Notes: generated from the sequence alone by a model not told the origin. 52,275 bases of DNA from Brachyspira sp. G79 (GCF_002379365.1 NZ_JQIU01000008.1:213085-265359); one strand, 5' to 3'; counted from the first letter of the stretch, positions 36,531 through 45,324 are shown. A program made the numbers and translations.

Positions 36531-36561
36531 TGCAACTACTAATAATTAATTAGTAATTGCA
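36531..36561. terminator. possible bidirectional hairpin between scrR and the GH3 gene
   Basis: TGCAA-TACTAAT and ATTAGTA-TTGCA arms face each other around TAATTA, with single-base bulges. It lies between convergent gene ends. Flanking T and A runs are short, so the call is tentative. Confidence 0.4.
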
Positions 36562-36586
36562 TAAACGAAAATTTGTGTCAATAAAA

Positions 36587-38959
36587 TTAACTATTTAAAG
36601 TATTTAGAAGTGTCTCTATATCATTTCTATTAATAAGACCGCCGCTCATAGTTACTAATGAACGAAGAGGCGTTTCTAATATCATGCTTTCAAACATCTT
36701 TTTTGTGTCAGTTTTATCATCTTTAAACATATTATTAAGACCTGATAGTAGTTTATTATAAAAATCTTTTGCAATTTGTTCATGCATCAAGTCTAAAAGA
36801 TTATTATTGATATTGTAAGGTTTTACTGCTTTTATATTAATTGGCTTTAATTTTCTTTCCATTAATTCTTCAAAGTCTTCATCTGGTATATTGATATCTT
36901 TAAAATTAAAATAGCTTGGTATCATCTTTTTATAGTAGCTTTTGGCATTGATTTCTATATTTTTATTTAATGGTAAATTTCTTGAAGAGTTACCTACGGA
37001 TATTGTATAAATACCGCTTTCTATTTCATATTTTTTGGTTTCAGTATTATAGAATGAAAAACTTCTTTTGTTTAATTTTAATATTACAGTTTTTGTTTCA
37101 TTAGGCTCTAAAAATACTTTTATAAAACCTTTTAATTCTCTTTTTGCTTTAAATATATTATTTTCTGGGGCAGATACATACAACTGAGCTACTTCGCATC
37201 CGAATACATCTCCAGTATTTTTTACATCAAATACTACATGTATATTATCCAAGCCTGCAATTGTATTTGCATCTGAGACTATTAAATTTGAAAATTTAAA
37301 AGTAGTATATGAAAGCCCGTATCCAAATGGGAATAGAACTTCTTTTTCTGTTTTATCATAATATCTGTATCCCACAAAAATGGATTCTCTATATTCTACA
37401 GCTTTATTTCCACCTGGAAAGTATTTATAGCTTGGATTATCTTCCAAACTTAATGGAAAAGTTTCTGCTAATTTTCCGCTTGGATTAACAATTCCAAATA
37501 TAATATTAAAAGCAGCACTTACAGCAGCTTCTCCAGCCAAATATAAATTAACTATCCCTTTTACTTTATTTACCCAAGGCATTAAAACAGGAGCACCTAT
37601 TGAAAGAACTACAACTATATTTTTATTTACTTTTGATATTTCTTCTATTAAGTAATTATGATTTTCTGGAAGATTGAGATGTTTTCTGTCAAAACCTTCA
37701 GATTCATAAGAGTTTATAAGTCCTGCAAATATTATTACCAAATCTTTGTCTTTTGATATATTTACCGCTTCTTCTATTAAGGCATTATCTATTTCTGGAG
37801 AGTCGGAGTTATAACCTTTAGCATAGTTGAACTCTAAATTATTTTCTTTAAAATATTCTTCTGCAGTATCTATTTTGTATGCATTTATAAGAGAGCTTCC
37901 ATTTCCCTGATACCTAGGTTTTTGTGCAAACTCTCCAATAACTGCTATTTTGCTTTCTTTTTTTGCAGGAAGTATTTTATCTTCATTTTTTAATAATACT
38001 ATTGAGTTTTCTGCAATTTTTCTTGCAGTATTATGATTTTCTTCTTTATTGTATGTGAAATTATTATATATATTATCCATAGAATAAAGAGTAAAATATA
38101 AAAGTCTTTCTACGGCTTTATTTAATATTTTTTCATCTAATTTATTTTCTTTGATAGCCTCATAAACTTTTTTATCATCATATCCGTTTGTAGAAGGCAT
38201 TTGCAAATCAAGACCTGCTTTTAAAGCTTTTACTCTGTCATTAACAGCTCCCCAATCTGAAACAACAATTCCATCAAATCCCCATTCATCTCTTAATATA
38301 TCCGTTAATAAATATTTATTTTCAGAAGCAAATGTTCCATTAACACTATTGTATGAACACATAACAGTAGAAGGTTTTGATTCTTTTACAGCTATTTCAA
38401 AGGCATATAAATATATTTCTCTTAAAGCTCTTTCATCAACAACACTATCTATTACCAGTCTTAAAGTTTCCTGATTGTTTGCAGCAAAATGTTTTAAACT
38501 AGACTGTATACCGTTATCTTCCAAACCGCTTATCCAGCCTGATGCCATTTTACCAGCAAGATACGGGTCTTCAGAAAAATATTCAAAATTACGTCCGCAA
38601 AGAGGGGAGCGTTTTATATTTATACCAGGACCTAATACCACAGATACATTATTGGCTTTAGCCTCTCTAGATATAGCTTCACCCATTTCATACATTATAT
38701 TAGGGTCAAAAGAACATGCACTGCAGCAGGCGGTAGGAAAACATGTTGATGCTTCAGATTTCTGCAGGCTTAATTCATCGGCTTCTGTACTTTGCTTTCT
38801 TACTCCATGAGGACCGTCTGTGAGATATAGAGAATCTATATGCAGTCTGTGTATAGGTTTCGTTGACCAAAAATCTTTACCGCTTAAAAGCGAAACCTTT
38901 TCTTCTAATGTCATTTCATTTATTATTTCTTTGATTTTTTGGGTGTATTTATTATTCAT
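36587..38959 (-). CDS. bglX: GH3 beta-glucosidase
   Basis: This glycoside hydrolase family 3 enzyme would release glucose from beta-glucosides. The (beta/alpha)8 domain occupies about 10-310, with LTDGPHGVRKQ, GPGINIKRSPLCGRNFEYFSEDP (split motif region) and the nucleophile aspartate in GIVVSDWGAV. A second alpha/beta domain (about 330-540) and a fibronectin III-like domain (about 580-650) follow, then about 110 residues of helical C-terminal extension as in Firmicute GH3 enzymes. No signal peptide, so it acts in the cytoplasm, at odds with periplasmic BglX; the symbol is only by family. It is convergent with scrR. Confidence 0.9.
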   Translation of the reverse strand: MNNKYTQKIKEIINEMTLEEKVSLLSGKDFWSTKPIHRLHIDSLYLTDGPHGVRKQSTEADELSLQKSEASTCFPTACCSACSFDPNIMYEMGEAISREAKANNVSVVLGPGINIKRSPLCGRNFEYFSEDPYLAGKMASGWISGLEDNGIQSSLKHFAANNQETLRLVIDSVVDERALREIYLYAFEIAVKESKPSTVMCSYNSVNGTFASENKYLLTDILRDEWGFDGIVVSDWGAVNDRVKALKAGLDLQMPSTNGYDDKKVYEAIKENKLDEKILNKAVERLLYFTLYSMDNIYNNFTYNKEENHNTARKIAENSIVLLKNEDKILPAKKESKIAVIGEFAQKPRYQGNGSSLINAYKIDTAEEYFKENNLEFNYAKGYNSDSPEIDNALIEEAVNISKDKDLVIIFAGLINSYESEGFDRKHLNLPENHNYLIEEISKVNKNIVVVLSIGAPVLMPWVNKVKGIVNLYLAGEAAVSAAFNIIFGIVNPSGKLAETFPLSLEDNPSYKYFPGGNKAVEYRESIFVGYRYYDKTEKEVLFPFGYGLSYTTFKFSNLIVSDANTIAGLDNIHVVFDVKNTGDVFGCEVAQLYVSAPENNIFKAKRELKGFIKVFLEPNETKTVILKLNKRSFSFYNTETKKYEIESGIYTISVGNSSRNLPLNKNIEINAKSYYKKMIPSYFNFKDINIPDEDFEELMERKLKPINIKAVKPYNINNNLLDLMHEQIAKDFYNKLLSGLNNMFKDDKTDTKKMFESMILETPLRSLVTMSGGLINRNDIETLLNTLNS

Positions 38960-38980
38960 AATAAGACCTTAAAATATTAT

Positions 38981-39009
38981 TGTATATCAAAACATTTTTA
39001 TTTTGCCAA
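38981..39009 (-). promoter_or_regulatory. sigma-70-type promoter of the GH3 gene
   Basis: On the minus strand TTGGCA (39004-39009) and TATACA (38981-38986) are 17 bases apart, just upstream of AAGGTC and the start codon. Confidence 0.5.
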
Positions 39010-39146
39010 TAAATATTTTTAGCTTTTATTAGATATATAGCATTAATAATAATTAGCAAAATATAATAGCTTTAGTATACACTAACATGATAGTATAAAT
39101 ATTACTGTAAATCAATAGCTTTATACTATGATTACTTTGATTAACG

Positions 39147-39710
39147 CTATTTCCATTTATCAATTTCATCTAATCTAGGTTTGTAAATAGCATTGTATAA
39201 TGTTTTTGTGATATTATCATGTTCTTCTTTGTTTTTTAATTCTCTGCTTGTCATTATTTTCATTTTTATAGATGATATTTTATTATTTTCATCTAAAGAA
39301 GGCATATCATATTCATAGTCTGCTAATATAAAACCAAATCTTTTATACCAATCTATACGTTTTTTTGCTATTTCGTTCAATTCATAAGGCTCTACTTCTA
39401 TGACTATTAATTTATCCTTAAGCATATCAAGTATTTTTGTTAAAACTTCAGAGCCGTATTTTTTTCCTCTTAGTTTTTTATCTATAGCTAAATATTCTCC
39501 AAAATTAAAATCATCTAAATTCCAAATAACAGTAAGCCCAATAGGAGTATTATCATCTAATACAGCATATAGTTTATAATTATTATTATCTTTATTTTCT
39601 AAAATCATATCGAAAGACCATCTTTCTTCTTTAGGAAAAGCATCATTATATAACTTTTTATAAAAATCTATATTTTCTAAATTATATTTCATTTCTATTA
39701 ATTTAATCAT
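39147..39710 (-). CDS. GNAT-family acetyltransferase
   Basis: This 187-residue protein fits the GNAT fold. The N-terminal part has YNDAFPKEERWSFDMIL, the central strands include YKLYAVLDDNTPIGLTVIW and FGEYLAIDKKLRGKKYGSEVLTKIL. In the last, RGKKYG is the acetyl-CoA pyrophosphate loop (R/QxxGxG/A, here degenerate). IEVEPYELNEIAKKRIDWYKRFGFI is the motif B region. The acceptor substrate is unknown. GGGAGATT precedes the ATG. It is a single gene divergent from kdsA. Confidence 0.85.
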   Translation of the reverse strand: MIKLIEMKYNLENIDFYKKLYNDAFPKEERWSFDMILENKDNNNYKLYAVLDDNTPIGLTVIWNLDDFNFGEYLAIDKKLRGKKYGSEVLTKILDMLKDKLIVIEVEPYELNEIAKKRIDWYKRFGFILADYEYDMPSLDENNKISSIKMKIMTSRELKNKEEHDNITKTLYNAIYKPRLDEIDKWK

Positions 39711-39826
39711 AATAATCTCCCAATATAATATTTAGTCCGATTATATACTATTTTTTGAATTAAGTAAATATTGTTTTCATAAAAAATTATTTAATACTAT
39801 ATATAATAATCAGCTTATATATTTAA

Positions 39827-39854
39827 TTGACTTTAAGAATGAATATTGTATCAT
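39827..39854 (+). promoter_or_regulatory. sigma-70-type promoter of kdsA
   Basis: TTGACT (39827-39832) and TATCAT (39849-39854) are 16 bases apart, 27 bases before the chosen kdsA start. Confidence 0.5.
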
Positions 39855-39881
39855 ATATATAAGATTTTTTATAAGGATATA

Positions 39882-40700
39882 ATGATGATTTTTGATTATA
39901 AAGGTATAACCAATAAAAATAAAGATTTAATATTTGTAGCAGGTCCATGCGTTATAGAAAGCGAAGAGATGACTATGACTATAGCAAAAAAGTTAAAAGA
40001 GATAAAAGATAAATTAAATATACAATTAGTATTAAAGGGAAGTTTTGATAAAGCAAATAGAACTTCTTTATCATCTTTTAGAGGGCTTGGAATGAAAGAT
40101 GGGCTTCAAATACTTCAAAATGCAGGAAAGGAATTTAACCTTCCAACTATAACTGATATACATGTGCCTTCAGATGCAGAAGTAGCTGCTAAATATGTAG
40201 ATTTTTTGCAGATTCCAGCTTTTTTATGCAGACAAACAGATATGCTTAGAGCTGCATGCGAAACTAAAAAGGCTGTTAATGTAAAAAAAGGTCAGTTTAT
40301 AAGCGGTTATGACTGCAAATATATAGCTGATAAATGTTCTGACGCCATTGATGAAAAAAGGTTTTTTTTATGTGAAAGGGGTACTATGTTCGGATACGGC
40401 AATCTTATAGTAGATATGAAAAACTTAGAGATAATGAAAAATTATGCACCTGTTATGTATGATGCCACACATTCTTTGCAAATGCCTTCTGCCAATAACG
40501 GACAGTCTGGAGGGGCTAGAGAGTTTATACCTGCACTTTTAAAAGCTGCTGTTGCTTTAGGAGTGGATGCTGTGTTTATGGAAGTACATCCTAATCCTGA
40601 TAAAAGCCCTTCTGATTCTGGAACGATATTTGATTTGAGTAAAGTTGAAGAGTTATGGGCTAGCGTAATAAAAATTAATGCTTTAGTTAAAAATATATAA
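39882..40700 (+). CDS. kdsA: 3-deoxy-8-phosphooctulonate synthase (KDO-8-P synthase)
   Basis: This enzyme condenses phosphoenolpyruvate with arabinose-5-phosphate to form KDO-8-phosphate, the precursor of the inner core sugar of lipopolysaccharide. The family blocks are clear: FVAGPCVIESEEM, LKGSFDKANRTSLSSFRGLG, TDIHVPSDAE, DFLQIPAFLCRQTDML, CERGTMFGYGNLIVDM and DATHSLQMPS. I prefer ATG 39882 or 39885 (AAGGA just upstream) over 39846, which lies in the promoter. The gene is evidence for LPS or LOS synthesis. Repeat copy B begins at the base after the stop codon. Confidence 0.95.
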   Translation: MMIFDYKGITNKNKDLIFVAGPCVIESEEMTMTIAKKLKEIKDKLNIQLVLKGSFDKANRTSLSSFRGLGMKDGLQILQNAGKEFNLPTITDIHVPSDAEVAAKYVDFLQIPAFLCRQTDMLRAACETKKAVNVKKGQFISGYDCKYIADKCSDAIDEKRFFLCERGTMFGYGNLIVDMKNLEIMKNYAPVMYDATHSLQMPSANNGQSGGAREFIPALLKAAVALGVDAVFMEVHPNPDKSPSDSGTIFDLSKVEELWASVIKINALVKNI

Positions 40701-40906
40701 TAGACTTATTTCAAAACTACTTTACAAGATTAAGTATAAAATTATTTAATTTTAAAATTATAAACATAATGTTTTACATGTTGTATATTTTATCATTTTA
40801 ATATGTAAATATGCAGTCTTTTTGCTTCTTTGTGTCAACAAAAGAAGTGGGGGTGTGGGGGCTAGTCCCCACAATCATAAATAAATTTAGTTTTGAAACA
40901 AATCTA
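40701..40906 (+). repeat. dispersed MITE-like repeat, copy B
   Basis: Imperfect inverted ends are TAGACTTATTTCAAAACT (40701-40718) and AGTTTTGAAACAAATCTA (40889-40906). The interior matches copy A over the first 110 bases. Its core can form two hairpins: CTTCTTT with AAAGAAG (40825-40848) and TGTGGGG with CCCCACA (40854-40873), the only G/C-rich stem in the area. It begins immediately after the kdsA stop and could act as its 3' end structure. Confidence 0.75.
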
Positions 40907-40955
40907 ATATATCTCTATTTTTATTATTCTGTATTAATTAGGAGTAAAAAATAAA

Positions 40956-41639
40956 ATGAAAAAGATAGTTATTATACTTGCTTCAAGGCTTGGTTCTACA
41001 AGACTTCCAAAAAAAGCATTGAAACCCATGGCTGGCTGCGATAGTATGCTTGAGCTTATTATAAAGAGATTGAGAAGTTCAAAAAAAGCTAATGATGTAG
41101 TTGTAGCTACAGAAGAAAAATCTTATGATAGTTTTAAAAATATATTTGATAAACTTAAATGCAGTTATTTTGTAGGAAGCGAAGAAGATGTTTTAAATAG
41201 ATATACTAAAGCTGCAGAAAAGTTTAATGCCGATATAGTTGTGCGTGCTACAGGCGATAATCCTTTAGTGAGCATAAAGGCATTGGATATGATTGTTGAT
41301 TATCATATTGATAAAAATGCAGATTTAAGCCATTATGATTTACTTCCTTACGGCAGTGGAGTTGAAGTTATTAATTATGAAGCATTAAAATATGCTGATG
41401 ATAATTCTAGAGATATTTTCGAACATGAACATATTACACAGTACCATTACAGATATGCTGATAAGTTTAAAATAGAAAATCCAAAAGTAATTGAAAGTTT
41501 TGCTATGCCTGAGTTAAGAACTACAGTTGATACAATAGAAGATTATAATAATGTATGCAATATTTTTAATAAATATAATAATGATATATATATAGATGTT
41601 GATACTATTATAAGCGATATAATAAATGAAAGAAAATAA
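40956..41639 (+). CDS. SpsF-like cytidylyltransferase-family protein
   Basis: This 227-residue nucleotidyltransferase resembles the SpsF/CMP-acylneuraminate synthetase group. The N-terminus IVIILASRLGSTRLPKKALKPM is the nucleotide-binding loop; VVATEEKSYD, the VGSEEDVLNRYTKAAEKF segment and VVRATGDNPLVS follow. The group activates acidic or modified sugars for surface glycans, with CTP assumed. KdsB is an alternative because kdsA is upstream, but the ASRLGSTRLP start and GSEEDVL block fit SpsF better. GGAG precedes the ATG. The stop overlaps the next gene by 14 bases. Confidence 0.82.
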   Translation: MKKIVIILASRLGSTRLPKKALKPMAGCDSMLELIIKRLRSSKKANDVVVATEEKSYDSFKNIFDKLKCSYFVGSEEDVLNRYTKAAEKFNADIVVRATGDNPLVSIKALDMIVDYHIDKNADLSHYDLLPYGSGVEVINYEALKYADDNSRDIFEHEHITQYHYRYADKFKIENPKVIESFAMPELRTTVDTIEDYNNVCNIFNKYNNDIYIDVDTIISDIINERK

Positions 41640-41979
41640 TAATTATTGGTATGTTTATATAATACTTTGCGAGGATAACTGTTATTATACAGGAATTACA
41701 AATGATCTTATTAACAGATTTACAAAACATAAAAATGGTAAAGGTGCTAATTATACAAGAAGTCATAAGCCATTAAAATTTTTATCGGCTTGGGTAGTTG
41801 ATAGTGTTAATACGGCTTTAAGTATTGAACATTATATAAAAAGTGTAAATAAAAAAATTAAAGTTTTATTTGCAGAAAATAACAGGCTTCTTAAACAGTA
41901 TTATATTAAGCATATAAAAAATAAAAGAAAAAAGTATTATAATAATATAAGGGTTAGAAGTGTGAGTAAAAAAAATTAA
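41626..41979 (+). CDS. GIY-YIG domain protein
   Basis: This 117-residue protein has a UPF0213-type GIY-YIG nuclease domain: the strands WYVYIILCEDNCYYTGITND (the YVY and YYTG elements standing for GIY and YIG), then RFTKHKNGKGANYTRSHKPLKFL and EHYIKSVNKKIK. The arginine in LINRFTKH corresponds to the catalytic position. The tail (about 85-117) is very basic, which suits nucleic acid binding. The role of this group is unclear. The start overlaps the preceding gene by 14 bases, so translation is coupled, although a functional link is not evident. Confidence 0.87.
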   Translation: MKENNNYWYVYIILCEDNCYYTGITNDLINRFTKHKNGKGANYTRSHKPLKFLSAWVVDSVNTALSIEHYIKSVNKKIKVLFAENNRLLKQYYIKHIKNKRKKYYNNIRVRSVSKKN

Positions 41980-42067
41980 ATAGTATTAATGCTATGCTGA
42001 ATAATAAATTATAATATATAAAAAATTAACTGATAGTTATTAATAAATTATTATAAAAGTACTTTAT

Positions 42068-42096
42068 TTGACAATAATAAAATTTTATTATATCAT
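42068..42096 (+). promoter_or_regulatory. sigma-70-type promoter of the transketolase operon
   Basis: A perfect TTGACA (42068-42073) and TATCAT (42091-42096) are 17 bases apart, 31 bases before the start; TAAGGAA serves as ribosome site. Confidence 0.65.
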
Positions 42097-42127
42097 GTAA
42101 TATAATTTTATTTTATAAGGAATTATT

Positions 42128-42925
42128 ATGTCTTCATTAAATACTCAGATAAGAAAAGATATAGTAAGTATGGTTTATAATGCCAATTCTGGTCATATAG
42201 GTGGCTCATTGTCATTGGTAGAGATAATGCATACTCTATATTTTAAGATTATGAACATAGACCCTAAAAATCCTACAATGGACGGAAGAGATATACTTAT
42301 AATGTCTAAAGGTCATGCTTCAGCTGTACTTTATTCTACATTAGCACATAGAGGATATTTTTCTACAGATGAGCTTTTAACTTACAGAAAATTAGGCTCA
42401 AGACTTCAGGGACATCCAGATAAAAAACATTTACCAGGTGTTGAAGCTTCTACAGGTTCTTTAGGTCAAGGAGTTTGTATTGCAGTTGGTATTGCTTTGG
42501 GATATAAATTAGATAAAAAAAATGGTAAAATATTTGCTATAGCAGGTGACGGAGAGGCACAGGAAGGAAGTTTTTGGGAATCAGCAATGGCTGCTTCTAA
42601 TTATAAACTTGATAATTATACATTAATAATAGATAACAACGGACTTCAAATAGATGGTAAAAATGATGATGTTATGAGTTTGGGTGATTTAGAAGCAAAA
42701 ATGAAAGCATTCGGTTTTGAAACATTTATAGCTGACGGACATAATGAGGCAGAACTTGAAGAGATATTTAATAAAAAAGTATTAGGTAAGCCAAAATGTG
42801 TAATAGCTAAAACTATTAAAGGAAAAGGAGTTTCATTTATGGAAAATGCTGCAGGCTGGCATGGTAAAGCTCCTAATAAAGAAGAATATGAAAGAGCTAT
42901 GGAAGAATTAAATAAACTTGATTAA
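42128..42925 (+). CDS. tktA: transketolase, N-terminal (thiamine-binding) subunit
   Basis: This is one of two subunits of a split transketolase, the pentose-phosphate enzyme that moves two-carbon units between sugar phosphates. The 265 residues cover the thiamine diphosphate pyrophosphate-binding domain: GHIGGSLSLVEIMHTLYF, the SKGHASAVLY block, LPGVEASTGSLGQG and the metal-binding GDGEAQEGSFWESAM to NNGLQIDG segment. The C-terminal subunit starts 31 bases later. The split form is a normal architecture in anaerobic bacteria, not a frameshift, as the second gene has its own start and ribosome site. Confidence 0.94.
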   Translation: MSSLNTQIRKDIVSMVYNANSGHIGGSLSLVEIMHTLYFKIMNIDPKNPTMDGRDILIMSKGHASAVLYSTLAHRGYFSTDELLTYRKLGSRLQGHPDKKHLPGVEASTGSLGQGVCIAVGIALGYKLDKKNGKIFAIAGDGEAQEGSFWESAMAASNYKLDNYTLIIDNNGLQIDGKNDDVMSLGDLEAKMKAFGFETFIADGHNEAELEEIFNKKVLGKPKCVIAKTIKGKGVSFMENAAGWHGKAPNKEEYERAMEELNKLD

Positions 42926-42956
42926 TTAAATAATAAATATTTAAGGAATTAATATT

Positions 42957-43874
42957 ATGGAAAAAAAGGCAATAAGAAATGCTTATGGTGAGGCTTTAAA
43001 ACGCCTTGGAGAAATAAATAAAAATGTTGTAGTTTTAGACGGAGATTTATCAGGTTCTACTATGACAAAGATTTTTAAATCTGCTTTTCCAGAAAGATTT
43101 TTTAATATGGGAATAGCAGAACAAAATATTATGGGAGCTGCTGCTGGACTTGCTATAGATGGTAAAATACCTTTTGCTTCTACATTTGCTATGTTTGGTG
43201 CTGGGCGTGCTTTTGAAATTATTAGAAACTCTATTTGTTATCCTAAACTTAATGTTAAAGTAGCAGTTACTCATGCGGGTATATCTGTAGGAGAGGATGG
43301 GGCGAGCCATCAGGCTATAGAAGATGTATCAATTATGCGTTCTATACCAAATATGACTGTAATAGTGCCTTGTGATGCTTTAGAGGCTGAAAAAGCTGTA
43401 TTTGCTGCAGCTGAGTTTGACGGACCTTGTTATTTAAGAATGGCAAGACCTGCTACAAATATAATTACAAATGAAAACACTCCTTTTAAAATTGGTAAGG
43501 CTAATATATTAAAAGAAGGTAAAGATATATGTATATTTGCTTCAGGTATTGTTGTGCCAGAGGCATTAGAAGCTGCTCAAATGGCTGAAAAAGACGGAGT
43601 ATCTGTAACTGTTGTTAATATACATACTATAAAACCTATAGACAGAGAATTAGTTGTTGATATGGCTAAAAAGCACAGTAAATTAATTAGTGTTGAAGAA
43701 CATTCTATAATAGGGGGGCTTGGTTCAGCTATATCTGAAGTTTTAACTGATGAATACCCTAGCAGATTAATAAGGCTTGGTATTAAAGATACATTCGGCG
43801 AATCTGGAACTGTTGATGAGCTTATGAATAAATATGGACTTAATGCTAAGGCTATATATGAAGCTCTAAAATAA
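42957..43874 (+). CDS. tktB: transketolase, C-terminal subunit
   Basis: This is the partner subunit, covering the pyrimidine-binding and C-terminal transketolase domains in 305 residues. FNMGIAEQNIMGAAAGLAIDGKIPF holds the glutamate that activates the cofactor. THAGISVGEDGASHQAIEDVSIMRSIPNM is the domain II signature, and VEEHSIIGGLGSAISEVL lies in the C-terminal domain. AAGGAAT precedes the ATG. A strong terminator follows, so the two genes form a closed operon. 1-Deoxyxylulose-5-phosphate synthase is related but is a single chain. Confidence 0.94.
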   Translation: MEKKAIRNAYGEALKRLGEINKNVVVLDGDLSGSTMTKIFKSAFPERFFNMGIAEQNIMGAAAGLAIDGKIPFASTFAMFGAGRAFEIIRNSICYPKLNVKVAVTHAGISVGEDGASHQAIEDVSIMRSIPNMTVIVPCDALEAEKAVFAAAEFDGPCYLRMARPATNIITNENTPFKIGKANILKEGKDICIFASGIVVPEALEAAQMAEKDGVSVTVVNIHTIKPIDRELVVDMAKKHSKLISVEEHSIIGGLGSAISEVLTDEYPSRLIRLGIKDTFGESGTVDELMNKYGLNAKAIYEALK

Positions 43875-43897
43875 TAAAGTATAAAAAATGATAATAT

Positions 43898-43934
43898 AAA
43901 AGGAATAGAGAATAATTAATTTTCTATTCCTTTT
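43898..43934 (+). terminator. rho-independent terminator after the transketolase operon
   Basis: AAAAGGAATAGA (43898-43909) and TCTATTCCTTTT (43923-43934) form a perfect 12-base stem followed by ATATTTTAT. The A-rich left flank lets it serve the convergent iron-sulfur gene as well. Confidence 0.8.
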
Positions 43935-43955
43935 ATATTTTATTGATAATTAAAT

Positions 43956-44138
43956 TTATTTAAGTCTATCTTTAAAAATCTCTTTTAATTTATTTCTGCA
44001 TCCTCCGCAGGCAGTTCCAGCCTTTGTTTTCTTTACTACTTCTTTTAAAGTGTCAATACCATATTCTTTTTTGAGTGATTCTATCTCGTCTAATGACAGC
44101 TCTTTGCATTGACATATAAACTTATCATTATTCATCAA
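43956..44138 (-). CDS. BFD-like [2Fe-2S]-binding small protein
   Basis: This 60-residue protein is essentially one Fer2_BFD domain, with CxC at the start (FICQCKELS) and CxxC later (GTACGGCRNKL), the four-cysteine arrangement that binds [2Fe-2S] in bacterioferritin-associated ferredoxin. A helical segment between them reads GIDTLKEVVKKTKAG. It could help iron release from a bacterioferritin or act as a redox adaptor; no bacterioferritin is in the window. The gene overlaps the upstream paralogue by 11 bases. Confidence 0.82.
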   Translation of the reverse strand: MMNNDKFICQCKELSLDEIESLKKEYGIDTLKEVVKKTKAGTACGGCRNKLKEIFKDRLK

Positions 44139-44340
44139 TTTTTATATCACCAGTTTCTTTATATTCTGCTAGTAAATCTTTTATATCTCCTCGGCAGCTC
44201 CAGCAGGTAATTCCAGCCTTTGTGCAATGCATAACTTCTTCAAGAGTTGTAAGTTCTTTTTCCTTTATTGCATTTATTACTTCTTTATATTTTATATTTT
44301 TACAGAAACACAATGTGCTGTTTATATTCTTCTGAAACAT
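44128..44340 (-). CDS. second BFD-like [2Fe-2S]-binding small protein
   Basis: This is a paralogue of the following gene, 70 residues from ATG 44340. It has CxC (TLCFCKNIKY) and CxxC (GITCWSCRGDI) around the helical LTTLEEVMHCTKAG segment. I chose ATG 44340 because GGGAG lies eight bases upstream; the frame also opens at a TTG at 44358. A short acidic tail (EYKETGDIKIDE) is unique to this copy. It is probably the first gene of a two-gene operon. The pair may form a heterodimer, which is speculation. Confidence 0.78.
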   Translation of the reverse strand: MFQKNINSTLCFCKNIKYKEVINAIKEKELTTLEEVMHCTKAGITCWSCRGDIKDLLAEYKETGDIKIDE

Positions 44341-44407
44341 AGATATTGCTCCCAACAATTAAATTAACGTATATTTTAACAGAATGAGTAATAAAATCAA
44401 TATATTT

Positions 44408-44938
44408 TTATATTTTAAAGAACTTACCATAAGCAAACCATAACTGCAATGTTATTATACCGTAAAGTATTAAAGATAATCCAAGAACAACACTTACATA
44501 TACAGCACCAAGCAGCGGATTAAAAGTTAATATAATACCAGCAAGCAGTGTAAGTATTCCGCTTATCATAGAAAGTCCCCATTGATTATATCCCTCTTTT
44601 TTTAATTCAATTGAAGATGATATTGCAACAACTCCTCTTACTATTACAAAAAAAGCTGCTATATAAGGCACAAAAGCACCGCTTATTTGCAGATTAGAAA
44701 TGATTATAATACCGCATAAAGCAGATATTATACCGTCAAGTAAAATCAAAGTAGAACCTGATTTATGTTTCAAGCCAAAGAAATAAAATATTGAGCTTAT
44801 TCCAGAGAATATTGTTAAAAAACCTATAATGTAGGCAAGTATTAATACTGTTTCTATTGGATTAAACATTGTGGCTACACCTGATATTATTAATAAAATA
44901 CCAAATATTAACCATAAAACTCTTCCTAGTTTTCCCAT
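44408..44938 (-). CDS. HdeD/DUF308 family membrane protein
   Basis: This 176-residue protein has about six hydrophobic helices in pairs, each pair with a small glycine-rich repeat: VLWLIFGILLIISGVATMF, VLILAYIIGFLTIFSGISS, LILLDGIISALCGIIII and SMISGILTLLAGIILTFNP. That is the DUF308 repeat pattern of HdeD, an acid-stress membrane protein in E. coli. Function here is unknown. It is a single minus-strand gene beside the BFD-like pair, with a weak ribosome site AAGGAT. Confidence 0.85.
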   Translation of the reverse strand: MGKLGRVLWLIFGILLIISGVATMFNPIETVLILAYIIGFLTIFSGISSIFYFFGLKHKSGSTLILLDGIISALCGIIIISNLQISGAFVPYIAAFFVIVRGVVAISSSIELKKEGYNQWGLSMISGILTLLAGIILTFNPLLGAVYVSVVLGLSLILYGIITLQLWFAYGKFFKI

Positions 44939-45324
44939 AATATAAATCCTTTTATTAAATATTTTATTTAAATGATAATTTAATATATAAAAAAGTCAAT
45001 AGATTTGTTTTAAAAGTAGTTGAAAATGTTATATCTAAAACTTATTTAATCTTATATTATAAAAGCATATGTTTTTTCATCATTTTCATAAAATAAATAA
45101 AAATAGTCATTTCCTTGCACTTTTGTAGTTTAATACACTATAAAATAAGAGTGTATTTACATGTGAGTTAAATCCAAAAATATAATGAAAAATACTATAA
45201 ATATTAATAGATTTAATTTTGAAATGAGCCTGATATAATAAATTATGATTATATAGCAGTATATTGTTTTTATATTTTATAAAAGTAAATTATTTTAATA
45301 ATATTTGTTCCGATAATATTAGTA
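44939..45324. other. intergenic region holding repeat copy C
   Basis: These 386 bases separate the divergent hdeD-like and rsmH genes. There is no visible gene. Most of the region is a degraded copy of the dispersed repeat, listed separately. No strong promoter for rsmH can be picked out, and its start codon lacks a clear ribosome site. Confidence 0.55.
45000..45232. repeat. dispersed repeat, degraded copy C
   Basis: The left end TAGATTTGTTTTAAAAGTAGTT (from 45000) and right end TTTAATTTTGAAATGAGCCT (45212-45231) are degenerate versions of the inverted ends of copies A and B. Interior resemblance is weak but in the same order, for example ATAAA-CATA-TGTTTT and a GTC-TTTCCTTGC block where copy B has CAGTCTTTTTGCTTC. 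Confidence 0.5.

Noticed and set aside
39091..39128. TAGTATAA/TTATACTA inverted repeat after the GNAT gene
   Set aside because: The arms are 8 bases of nearly pure A/T, 22 bases apart, with no T run on the transcribed strand; not enough to call a terminator.
42128..43874. Transketolase broken by a frameshift
   Set aside because: Both halves have own start codons, ribosome sites and a 31-base spacer; the split form is a known architecture.
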